Assembly: GCA_964470965.1 (NCBI GenBank)
Contig: CAYYIS010000080.1
Coordinates: 1 to 13,522, forward strand
Direction: 5' to 3'
Source: CAYYIS01 sp964470965
GTDB taxonomy: Bacteria > JAAXHH01 > JABIQT01
Length of the DNA: 13,522 nt
A program made the translations under genes and the position numbers. Every line of letters begins with the position of its first letter. The first letter of the stretch is position 1. The notes below the pieces were generated by a model. That model saw only the letters and a list, made by a program, of their open reading frames with translations, was not told the DNA's origin and searched no databases. Of this stretch, positions 7,074 to 13,522 are shown piece by piece.

Positions 7074-8108
7074 CTAAAACAGCCTGTGTCTCTGGCGGTG
7101 CAGCAAATACAGAAAAAACGGCCCGCCCAGCACTGTGGTAATGATGCCGATAGGCATTTCAGCCGGCGCCAGGATGGTTCGGGCGGCGGTGTCCGCCACG
7201 ATGAGCAACAGGCCACCGGTGACCGCGGCCACCGGTGTTAAGACCCGGTAATCCGGACCTACCATCAGACGCACCAGATGTGGCACGATCAGCCCTACAA
7301 AACCGATCACGCCGCAGACGGCCACCGCCGAGGCAGCCAGACATGCCGAGGCCACCAGGAGAATCAGTCTGACACGCTCCACGTTTATGCCCAGATGTGC
7401 CGCCTGTTCGTCACCGAGCAGAAGAACGTTGAGGTCCCGTGAAAAAATGAGTACCACCGCGAGACCGATCACTACGTACGGCAGGAGCATAAGGACATGA
7501 TCCCAGCGGCTCGAGGAAAAACTGCCCATCAGCCAGAACAGGATCGTCCGTTGATCCTCTCCGCCCATTACCAGGAAAAACGACGTCACCGATGCCGCCA
7601 GAGAGCCTACCGCAATGCCGGTGAGCAGCAACGTACCTGTCGCCACCCGGCCACGGCGTCGGGAGAGTCCGTATACGACGAACGTTACAGCCAGTGCGCA
7701 GACGAAAGCGCAGATCGACACGGCGCTGAGGCCCAGGAACCAGATGTCCAGATCCAGGGCGAACGCGGTCGTGGCGCCCAGAGCCGCGCCGGCCGAGATA
7801 CCGACGATATACGGGTCGGCCATGGGGTTCTGAAAAAACCCCTGCATCACACCGCCTGACGTGGCCAGTGCCACGCCCGCGAGAATCGTCAGAATCGTTC
7901 TCGGGAGGCGTATGTCCCAGATGATGGTATGCGTTACATTGTCCAGGCCGGCCGGTCCTGCGGAGAAAGGAAGGTGGCCGAGTAGAACGCCGGCAACCTC
8001 ACCGGCGGAAATGGGCACCGCTCCGATACCCATGGACAGGATGGAGACGATCACCAGCGCGCATGATATAAGAAGAAAAACTATGCCTTCCTGCATGAAT
8101 CGCTTCAT
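7074..8108 (-). CDS. btuC: Vitamin B12 (corrinoid) ABC transporter permease, FecCD/BtuC family
   Basis: Inner-membrane permease of 344 aa with about ten hydrophobic segments. The start is ATG in the ATGA overlap (8105-8108) with the btuD stop; AAGAGG on the minus strand (8113-8118) is its ribosome site. The open frame continues upstream to 8354, but that part is only the shadow of btuD. Family blocks are WDIRLPRTILTILAGVALAT (64-83), GFFQNPMADPYIVGISAGAALGA (90-112), GFVGLIVPHLVRLM (269-282) and PAEMPIGIITTVLGGPFFLYLL (315-336). FecCD permeases move either siderophores or corrinoids. The cobalamin riboswitch upstream and the adenosyltransferase downstream make B12 the likely substrate. It pairs with BtuD as a homodimer with two ATPases. 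No BtuF-type binding protein is in the window. Confidence 0.93.
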   Translation of the reverse strand: MKRFMQEGIVFLLISCALVIVSILSMGIGAVPISAGEVAGVLLGHLPFSAGPAGLDNVTHTIIWDIRLPRTILTILAGVALATSGGVMQGFFQNPMADPYIVGISAGAALGATTAFALDLDIWFLGLSAVSICAFVCALAVTFVVYGLSRRRGRVATGTLLLTGIAVGSLAASVTSFFLVMGGEDQRTILFWLMGSFSSSRWDHVLMLLPYVVIGLAVVLIFSRDLNVLLLGDEQAAHLGINVERVRLILLVASACLAASAVAVCGVIGFVGLIVPHLVRLMVGPDYRVLTPVAAVTGGLLLIVADTAARTILAPAEMPIGIITTVLGGPFFLYLLHRQRHRLF

Positions 8109-8911
8109 AATACCTCTTTGGACCTGGAATTCCGGGAGATCAAGACGACCTGAGGGGCGCCGGTCTGGGGACTGTTTATGACGGAAACCTCCGCCTGGAA
8201 AACTTCCTTTATGTATTCTGTGGTCAGAATTTCGTTCGGTGTTCCCGTGGCGAAAACCTGTCCCTGGTTGATCATCATGAGGCGGTCGCAGTATTCTGCC
8301 GCCAGGTTGAGATCGTGGGAGACACACAGGACTGCGAGATGATCCGTTGCGCACAGGTGTTCGAGCAGATCGAACACCTCTATTTGGTGGTTGAGATCCA
8401 GGTAAGATGTGGGTTCGTCCAGAAGCAGAACCGTGGGCTGCTGGGCCAGGGCCCTTGCGATGATCACCCGCTGACGCTCGCCGCCTGAAAGTTCCTGCAG
8501 CGATCGGTCTTTAAACTGAAGCGCATCGGTGCGTGCCAGGGCATCCTGGGCAATCGCCAGATCGTCCAGACTTTCCATCTGAAACCGGCCCAGATGAGGC
8601 GTACGGCCCATCAGCACTACATCGAGCGCCGAAAACGCGAACGGAACTTCCGCCTGCTGCGGTATGACAGCCACGGAACGGGCAAGTTCCCGCAGGGACA
8701 TGCCGGTGATATCCTGCCCGTACAGATCGATACGGCCGGATTCAAGTGGAAGGATCTGAGTGAGTGCGCGGATCAACGTGCTTTTTCCGGATCCGTTCGG
8801 TCCGATAACGCCGAGTATCTCCCCGCGATGCAAATCGAAGGAAACCCCTTTCAATACCGGCTGGTCACCGTAACCGCAGGTGAGACTGTGGGCGCGCACG
8901 GCAATGTCCAT
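8105..8911 (-). CDS. btuD: Vitamin B12 (corrinoid) ABC transporter ATP-binding protein, BtuD/FecE family
   Basis: A 268-aa ATPase powering the BtuC permease. The frame can be extended by one TTG codon to 8914, but GGAAG (minus strand, 8919-8923) is 7 bases from ATG 8911 and too close to the TTG, so ATG is chosen. Motifs, numbered from the TTG, are Walker A GPNGSGKST (38-46), Q-loop near Gln86, signature LSGGERQR (142-149), Walker B VLLLDE (162-167) and switch His200 in CVSHDLNLAAEYCD. The IPQQAEVPFAFSALDVVLMGRTPHLGRF block is typical of iron-siderophore/B12 importers. The C-terminus carries about 30 residues beyond the core ending SRSKEVL. It is the first gene after the cobalamin riboswitch, 14 bases from the terminator T-run. 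Confidence 0.94.
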   Translation of the reverse strand: MDIAVRAHSLTCGYGDQPVLKGVSFDLHRGEILGVIGPNGSGKSTLIRALTQILPLESGRIDLYGQDITGMSLRELARSVAVIPQQAEVPFAFSALDVVLMGRTPHLGRFQMESLDDLAIAQDALARTDALQFKDRSLQELSGGERQRVIIARALAQQPTVLLLDEPTSYLDLNHQIEVFDLLEHLCATDHLAVLCVSHDLNLAAEYCDRLMMINQGQVFATGTPNEILTTEYIKEVFQAEVSVINSPQTGAPQVVLISRNSRSKEVL

Positions 8912-8925
8912 CAACTGCTTCCGAT

Positions 8926-8958
8926 AAAAAAACCCGGCCCTCGAAAACGAGGGCCGGG
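8926..8958 (-). terminator. Intrinsic terminator, expression platform of the B12 riboswitch
   Basis: On the minus strand an 11-bp perfect stem CCCGGCCCTCG / CGAGGGCCGGG (arms 8958-8948 and 8943-8933) closes a TTTT loop and is followed directly by seven T (8932-8926). It lies between the riboswitch and btuD. It should stop the leader transcript when cobalamin is bound. Confidence 0.93.
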
Positions 8959-8984
8959 CATGTGGTGATCTGGCTCAAATGCTC

Positions 8985-9232
8985 CGGTTTCTCTTCTCTC
9001 GGAGAAACGGACGCTATCCACAGGCAGGTCTCCTGGCTTACGGATCAATCTACTCCCCGAGTCTTCCCACCCGGTACGAAGGGCAGTGACATGCGAGCCT
9101 ACGGAAAAATTGACGTATAGGCTCCAAACGGGTTTCGTCCCCGATCACAGTGGCGGGACCGCGATGGTTTTTCACCATCTTCCCTTTTCAGCGGCAATGC
9201 AGGGTCGTCAGCACGGGCATTGCCATCACCTG
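8985..9232 (-). promoter_or_regulatory. Cobalamin (B12) riboswitch
   Basis: The minus strand carries the hallmark sequence of the cobalamin riboswitch (Rfam RF00174). It has GCTGAAAAGGGAA (9192-9180), then the hairpin GATGGT-GAAAA-ACCATC (9179-9163), then CCGCCACTGTGATC (9156-9143), and finally the B12 box AGCCAGGAGACCTGCC (9038-9023). The 5' CAGGT (9232-9228) can pair with ACCTG inside the B12 box (9029-9025), closing the core. A perfect GGCAATGC/GCATTGCC hairpin lies just inside the 5' end. After the B12 box a P13-like hairpin forms from GTTTCTC (9008-9002) and GAGAAAC (8993-8987) with loop CGAGAGAA. It heads the btuD-btuC-pduO operon and should lower expression when cobalamin is plentiful. 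Confidence 0.96.
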
Positions 9233-9263
9233 AGGGTACGTATTTAATTGTTACAGGTAGTGT

Positions 9264-9292
9264 TATATAATCCTCTTGTGATGCAATGTCAA
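9264..9292 (-). promoter_or_regulatory. Sigma70-type promoter for the B12 operon
   Basis: On the minus strand a perfect TTGACA (9292-9287) is followed by exactly 17 bases and TATATA (9269-9264). Transcription should start near 9257, giving a leader of roughly 345 bases that contains the whole riboswitch. The promoter sits in the 69 bases between the glycosyltransferase stop and the riboswitch, an A/T-rich pocket in an otherwise GC-rich region. Confidence 0.85.
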
Positions 9293-9301
9293 GCAACCAT
9301 C

Positions 9302-10003
9302 TCAACGGACCGCTCTGTAGTACCGCGTCAGTGTCTCCGGCGAAACAGACAGGTGATAGAGTAGCCTTAGGCTCCACGTGAGCAGAACGGTGCGGACCGG
9401 TCCGTGTCTCTGCCACCGGCGAGAGGATGTAACCACCGGAACATCGATCCAGTCCAGGCGCCCTTCTTTCTTGAGCAGGTCACAGAATTCAGAGTCTTCG
9501 AATATAGGGATAGGAGGAAATCCGCCTGTCTTTGCAAACGCGTCACGTCTCGTATAGATCGCCTGGTCGCCGTAAACAACTCCAAACCTGCGTGATCGGA
9601 AGTTGCTGCCTAATGTGATAAGGCGATAAACAAAGCCGGCCTCGGAAATAGAAAGCCGGAATCGCCCGCCGATCATCCCACGATCGTAGACGGAAACCGA
9701 TATCAGATGGACCCAGTTGTCCGGCAGCAAGGTGTCCGCATGCAGGAACAGGAACAGGTCGCCATTGGCCTCGACAGCACCCCTGTTCATCTGGACTGCG
9801 CGTCCCCGTTCCGTGCTGTGGACAACGCACCCGACTGATGCCCGTTCTGCGATCGCGACCGTCTGATCCGTGCTGCCTCCGTCTACAAGTATGATTTCTA
9901 CCCGATCGGAAGCATCGCGAAACTGTTCAAGACAGGATGCGACCTTGCCTTCTTCATTGTATGCAGGAATGATAACACTGATGGCAGGTGGATTGTCGGC
10001 CAT
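9302..10003 (-). CDS. Family 2 glycosyltransferase, TIGR04283-like (rSAM/selenodomain-associated transferase 2)
   Basis: The protein is 233 aa, of normal length for this small GT2 family, cytoplasmic and without clear membrane spans. ISVIIPAYNEEGKV (8-21) and VDGGSTDQT (40-48, Asp41) form the nucleotide-sugar site. LHADTLLPDNW (87-97) carries the DxD-like metal motif in the HAD form typical of TIGR04283. VYGDQAIYTRRDAFAKTGGFPPIPIFEDSEF (143-173) and RRWQRHGPVRTVLLTWSLRLLYHL (195-218) also match this family. Some members are annotated as arsenosugar biosynthesis enzymes, often with a TIGR04282 partner; none is seen here, so the acceptor is unknown. It lies 23 bases after the aminotransferase stop and probably shares its transcript. 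The B12 promoter begins just beyond its stop. Confidence 0.87.
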   Translation of the reverse strand: MADNPPAISVIIPAYNEEGKVASCLEQFRDASDRVEIILVDGGSTDQTVAIAERASVGCVVHSTERGRAVQMNRGAVEANGDLFLFLHADTLLPDNWVHLISVSVYDRGMIGGRFRLSISEAGFVYRLITLGSNFRSRRFGVVYGDQAIYTRRDAFAKTGGFPPIPIFEDSEFCDLLKKEGRLDWIDVPVVTSSRRWQRHGPVRTVLLTWSLRLLYHLSVSPETLTRYYRAVR

Positions 10004-10026
10004 GGTATCCGGTGCGTTAGATGGGC

Positions 10027-11283
10027 TCAGGCGAGCACCTGTTGCAGCGCCCAGATGAACGCCTGATTCTCATCTTTAGAACCGGTCGAGATCCTGATGT
10101 GATTCGGAGAGCCCCAGCCGCCTGCTCCGCCGCGCACCATCACACGCCGTCGCCAGAGTTCCCGTACCACATCGGAGGTTTTGTAGCCGAAATCGACCCA
10201 CAGGAAATTAGTATGGCTCGGCAGTACCGAGAGGCCCAGTTTTTGAAGCTCAACCGTCAGGTAGTCGTTGCCGTCCCAGACCGCCTGCTGCGACCGTCTA
10301 ATGTGCGCCTCGTCATGAAGGGCGGCTTGCGCGGCGTGTACGGACAGGACATTCCGGCCCAGTAACCCCATGGAGAACGGCGCCAGGCGCTTCATGAGCT
10401 TCTGATGGCCGATGGCATAGCCCACGCGCATGCCGCCCAAACCGTGTGCTTTGGAGAACGTCCTTAGGACGGTCACGTTCTCGCGTTCTTTGGCGACCTC
10501 TATAAAATCCGTGTAACCCGCATCCCGCACGAACTGGATGTAAACTTCATCAACCGCAACCATGATATGGTCCGGGATTTCATCGATAAACCGTAACACT
10601 TCATCGCGGGGTAGGAGAGAACCGGTGGGATTGTGCGGATTGCATATGATGACTAGCTGCGTCCGGTCTGTGATCATCTGGCGCATCAGATCGAGGTCAT
10701 GGTTGCCGTCGCTGCGCACCGGCGCACGGCTGGCGGTAACCGGATAGCCGGCATCCCGCAATTCATCTCCTACCCTGGTAATCTGACCGTAGGAAGGCAT
10801 GGCTTCGATAATTTCGCCGTTGGGCATTAGGCCAGCCAGGGCCAGAAGCTGCAGCAGTTCTGTGGTTCCAACGCCCAGCATAATGCCGTGCCGATCACCG
10901 AGTGCTTTGAAGTCGAATCGAGAGAACTGCTCGATCTCAAGGCCATGCAGCTTGCTTATTTCTTTGAGGAGCGTGCTGGAGTAGTCATATCGATTCATCC
11001 AGCTCAGATGCTCGAAAACCGCTTCCACGGCCCTGGGAGAAGCGCCGAGAGGGTTTTCGTTAAAGGCCAGGCGGACTTGTCCTTTGGGGACGCCGACACC
11101 CCGTACTTCGGAGGGGTTTGTACCGGCCATGATGGCGGCAACCGCCTCACGGTTCAAAGTGGGAGCCAGCAGTCCGAAACCACCCGCCAAGGTACCCGTG
11201 AGAAAGGCGCGGCGCGAGATCGGGACCGGATCGTCCCGCAAGAATTCACTTGTTTCATCAATATTGTCCGGTACCCGCTCCAT
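10027..11283 (-). CDS. Histidinol-phosphate aminotransferase-like PLP enzyme with a Tat signal
   Basis: A 418-aa fold-type I aminotransferase. ATG 11283 is chosen because AAGGGG (minus strand, 11295-11290) sits 6 bases before it. The frame extends to 11346 but would overlap rel. Residues 22-49 form a twin-arginine signal: SRRAFLTG followed by a short hydrophobic stretch (about 30-40) and Pro/Asn. The enzyme domain then begins with VRLAFNENPLGASPRAVEAV (70-89), the HisC-family opening. PLP contacts are CNPHNPTG (214-221), DEVY (245-248), Lys278 in TFSKAHGLGGMRVGY (the Schiff-base lysine) and Arg397 in NHIRISTG. HisC and its B12-pathway cousin CobD are cytoplasmic, so a Tat signal is unusual. 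The enzyme may work in the periplasm on an unknown amine, and true HisC activity is doubtful. Confidence 0.88.
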   Translation of the reverse strand: MERVPDNIDETSEFLRDDPVPISRRAFLTGTLAGGFGLLAPTLNREAVAAIMAGTNPSEVRGVGVPKGQVRLAFNENPLGASPRAVEAVFEHLSWMNRYDYSSTLLKEISKLHGLEIEQFSRFDFKALGDRHGIMLGVGTTELLQLLALAGLMPNGEIIEAMPSYGQITRVGDELRDAGYPVTASRAPVRSDGNHDLDLMRQMITDRTQLVIICNPHNPTGSLLPRDEVLRFIDEIPDHIMVAVDEVYIQFVRDAGYTDFIEVAKERENVTVLRTFSKAHGLGGMRVGYAIGHQKLMKRLAPFSMGLLGRNVLSVHAAQAALHDEAHIRRSQQAVWDGNDYLTVELQKLGLSVLPSHTNFLWVDFGYKTSDVVRELWRRRVMVRGGAGGWGSPNHIRISTGSKDENQAFIWALQQVLA

Positions 11284-11289
11284 AGTATG

Positions 11290-11295
11290 CCCCTT
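11290..11295 (-). promoter_or_regulatory. Shine-Dalgarno sequence fixing the aminotransferase start
   Basis: AAGGGG on the minus strand is 6 bases before ATG 11283. This supports a start that leaves the 22-residue charged leader plus the twin-arginine motif in the usual N-terminal position, instead of an upstream start inside the rel reading frame. Confidence 0.5.
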
Positions 11296-11323
11296 GTTCT
11301 GTTCGTGCCGCCTTCCACCGGGA

Positions 11324-13522
11324 TTATTCACCCGCCCTGTCCTCATCGCGTATTTCTTTCCTCAATTCGGAGGTGCGCTGGACTTTCTGGACACCTTTAA
11401 TGCGCTTGATCCGTTTGATGACCTTTTCCAGCTGAGAGAGGTGCTGCACTTCTATGGTGAACAACCCGTTGGCCAGGCCGTCGGTGACTTCCATCCTCGC
11501 GTGCGTGATGTTCAGGCCGGAATCGGTTAAGACCTTCGTGATGTCAGTCAAGAGTCCGGTCCGGTCATGGGAATGGGCGCTCAGACCTACAAGGAATGCC
11601 TGCTCTTCATCCACATCCCATTCCAAGGGAAGCCGTCGTTCCAGGTCAGCCAGAATGTTTTTGCAGTCTTTACGGTGCACCGTAACACCCCGTCCCCGGG
11701 TGATGAAACCCAGGATCGGATCGCCCGGCACCGGTTGGCAGCACTGGGCGTACCGCAACATCATGTTGTCGACGCCGCTTACCTTTACACCGCCTGTAGA
11801 CCGCCGGACTCGATCTACCAATTTGGCCAGTACCGACGCTTTCGAAGGAGCTTCCGTCGTTTCGACGGGGATCAGCCGTTGGCTCACCTGTGCGGCTGAC
11901 AATTCACCCTGGCCGATTGCCGCATACAGATGAGCGAGGTCAGGCTTACCATATATCCGGGCGATCCCATCCAGTTTTTCTTGTATTGTGTCGGTTATTT
12001 TGAGGCGTTTCAGTTCGCGGTTCAGGAGATCTTCACCCAGTACGGCGCTTTGTTCCAGCGTGGCCTTTTTGATCCAGGTACGAACTTTGGTTTTTGCCTT
12101 GGAGGTTTTGAGGATATCCAGCCAGTGATAGCTGGGCGTTTTGTTGGAAGAAGAATACACCTCGACAGTATCACCGCTTTCAAGCGCCGTCCCCAGGGGT
12201 ACCATCCTGCCGTTGACCTTCGTTCCCGTGCATCTCAGTCCGATATCCGTATGGATAGCAAACGCGAAGTCCAGGGCGCTGGCACCTTTGGGGAGTTCTT
12301 TCAGGTCACCGTTCGGTGTGAACACGAAGATGGCGTCGTCGTAGAGATCCATACGAAGAAACTGCATGAACTCCTGCGGATCAGTCGTATCATTTTGCCA
12401 GTCTAATGTCTCGCTCAGCCAGGCCATACGGCTGTCCAGGTCGTTCAATTCCGTGCGATTTTCCTTGTACAGCCAGTGAGCGGCGATGCCTACCTCCGCC
12501 ACCCTGTCCATTTCGGTGGTGCGGATCTGAACTTCCACGATCTTACCTGTCGACGTGATGACCGTGGTGTGCAGGGACTGGTACATGTTCATCTTCGGTT
12601 TTGCGATATAATCTTTGAATCGGTCCGACATGGGAGAGTGGAGGTCATGGATGATGCCGAGAACATGATAGCATTCCCGCACCGAATCGGTAATTACCCG
12701 GAGCGCCAGTAGGTCATGTATCTCTTCGAACGTGATACTCCGCCGGTGCATTTTGTTGTAGATACTGTAAAAATGTTTGGCTCGCCCTTTCACGACCGCC
12801 CGAATCCCGGCGTCTTTGAGCGCTATCGCCAGAGGCGCCTGTATCTCTTCGAGTGACTGTTCCCTGGCCTGTCGCTCTTCGTCGACTTTTTCCGCGATCT
12901 CCTTGTAAACATCTGATTCCAGGTATTTGAGACTTAAGTCCTCCAACTCGGATTTAATCTTCGCCATCCCGAACCGGTGGGCCAGGGGGGCATAAATCTC
13001 CCTTGTTTCCACGGCGATACGTTCGATAGCGTCCGGGTTGAGGGATTCGAGGGTGCGCATGTTGTGCAGCCTGTCGGCCAGTTTGATCATAATCACCCGG
13101 ATGTCCCGGGCCATGGACAGCAGCATTTTCCGGAAAGATTCCGCCTGCCGTTCCTCCCGGCTCTGGAACGTCAACCCCGTTATCTTCGTGACGCCGTCCA
13201 CCAGCGCACCGACTCCTTCGCCGAATGTTTCCTTCACCTCAGCGATCGTAACGGACGTGTCTTCGACCACATCGTGCAACAAGCCGGCCGCTATCGTCTC
13301 GGAATCCAGGTGCATGCCGATCAGCGTTAGCGCCACGTTGTAACAGTGAGAAAAGTACGACTCACCCGACTTACGAAACTGGCCGGCATGATGCCTGCTG
13401 CTGAACATATGGGCACGCTCCAGCAGATCGAAATCCATGTCGGGATTCGTAATCGCTGCCTGACTCATCAGAACCTGAAACTGTTCGTCCGTTGTCTGAT
13501 CCAGGATGTTATGGGTGGTTGT
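11324..13522 (-). CDS. rel: Bifunctional (p)ppGpp synthetase/hydrolase (Rel/SpoT family), N-terminus beyond the window
   Basis: This cytoplasmic stringent-response enzyme makes ppGpp from GTP/GDP and ATP and also degrades it. Residue numbers count from ATG 13468. The HD hydrolase domain is intact: His41 (SHCYNVA), HDVVED (65-70) and KLADRLHNMRT with Asp132. The synthetase domain has KHFYSIYNKM (231-240), Asp252 (HDLLALRV), RFKD (283-286), PKMNMYQSLHT and EVQIRT (312-317). RFKD, instead of RelA-type acidic ExDD, marks bifunctional enzymes. TGS lies at about 378-440, a CC motif at 576-577, and ACT at about 625-700. The frame stays open from 13468 to the window end with no start codon. The upstream residues FQVL align with FESL near the start of E. 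coli SpoT, so the true start probably lies outside the window. Confidence 0.97.
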   Translation of the reverse strand, partial: TTTHNILDQTTDEQFQVLMSQAAITNPDMDFDLLERAHMFSSRHHAGQFRKSGESYFSHCYNVALTLIGMHLDSETIAAGLLHDVVEDTSVTIAEVKETFGEGVGALVDGVTKITGLTFQSREERQAESFRKMLLSMARDIRVIMIKLADRLHNMRTLESLNPDAIERIAVETREIYAPLAHRFGMAKIKSELEDLSLKYLESDVYKEIAEKVDEERQAREQSLEEIQAPLAIALKDAGIRAVVKGRAKHFYSIYNKMHRRSITFEEIHDLLALRVITDSVRECYHVLGIIHDLHSPMSDRFKDYIAKPKMNMYQSLHTTVITSTGKIVEVQIRTTEMDRVAEVGIAAHWLYKENRTELNDLDSRMAWLSETLDWQNDTTDPQEFMQFLRMDLYDDAIFVFTPNGDLKELPKGASALDFAFAIHTDIGLRCTGTKVNGRMVPLGTALESGDTVEVYSSSNKTPSYHWLDILKTSKAKTKVRTWIKKATLEQSAVLGEDLLNRELKRLKITDTIQEKLDGIARIYGKPDLAHLYAAIGQGELSAAQVSQRLIPVETTEAPSKASVLAKLVDRVRRSTGGVKVSGVDNMMLRYAQCCQPVPGDPILGFITRGRGVTVHRKDCKNILADLERRLPLEWDVDEEQAFLVGLSAHSHDRTGLLTDITKVLTDSGLNITHARMEVTDGLANGLFTIEVQHLSQLEKVIKRIKRIKGVQKVQRTSELRKEIRDEDRAGE

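Noticed and set aside
8109..8354. Long N-terminal extension of btuC
   Set aside because: It lies wholly inside btuD in another frame. The ATGA overlap and ribosome site at 8113-8118 support the start at 8108.
9101..9416. Open frame across the riboswitch leader
   Set aside because: The region is explained by conserved cobalamin riboswitch RNA elements and the promoter, and the translated text has no protein family pattern.
11284..11346. Upstream start for the aminotransferase
   Set aside because: It would overlap rel by 23 bases and lacks a ribosome site; ATG 11283 has AAGGGG at good spacing.

Overview
The window looks like chromosomal DNA of a Gram-negative-type bacterium with moderately high GC by eye. 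No tRNA, rRNA, CRISPR array, phage gene or intact insertion sequence is visible. Taxonomy cannot be fixed from this stretch. The mix of divergent housekeeping-like genes suggests an environmental, poorly characterised lineage, but that is only an impression.

Left half, plus strand (1-6379): the tail of a VTC-domain protein, then a compact amino-acid ABC transporter operon (ATPase 226-990, permeases 987-1796 and 1806-2696) without a solute-binding protein, then a divergent aldehyde:ferredoxin oxidoreductase (AOR) family tungsten/molybdenum enzyme (2793-4712) with all cofactor motifs present. The gap 4713-5200 carries an 8-nt-phased GGATT/AATCC inverted array and what looks like a decayed P-II (GlnB-like) gene. 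An M20-family metallohydrolase (5201-6379) with an altered catalytic dyad follows.

Right half, minus strand (6381-13522, read right to left): a bifunctional Rel (p)ppGpp synthetase/hydrolase running off the window edge, a histidinol-phosphate-aminotransferase-like enzyme with a twin-arginine signal, and a TIGR04283-like glycosyltransferase. Then comes a B12 module: consensus sigma70-type promoter (9264-9292), cobalamin riboswitch (about 8985-9232), intrinsic terminator (8926-8958), btuD, btuC and a PduO-type cob(I)alamin adenosyltransferase. This module reads as B12-repressed uptake plus conversion to adenosylcobalamin. BtuF and BtuB are not in the window. The two halves converge at 6379/6381 with one base between stop codons.

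Most notable points: a readable termination/antitermination switch in the riboswitch, the Tat-signal PLP aminotransferase, the divergent AOR next to amino-acid uptake genes, the M20 enzyme with His-Glu where Glu-Glu is expected, and the P-II relic beside a phased inverted repeat.
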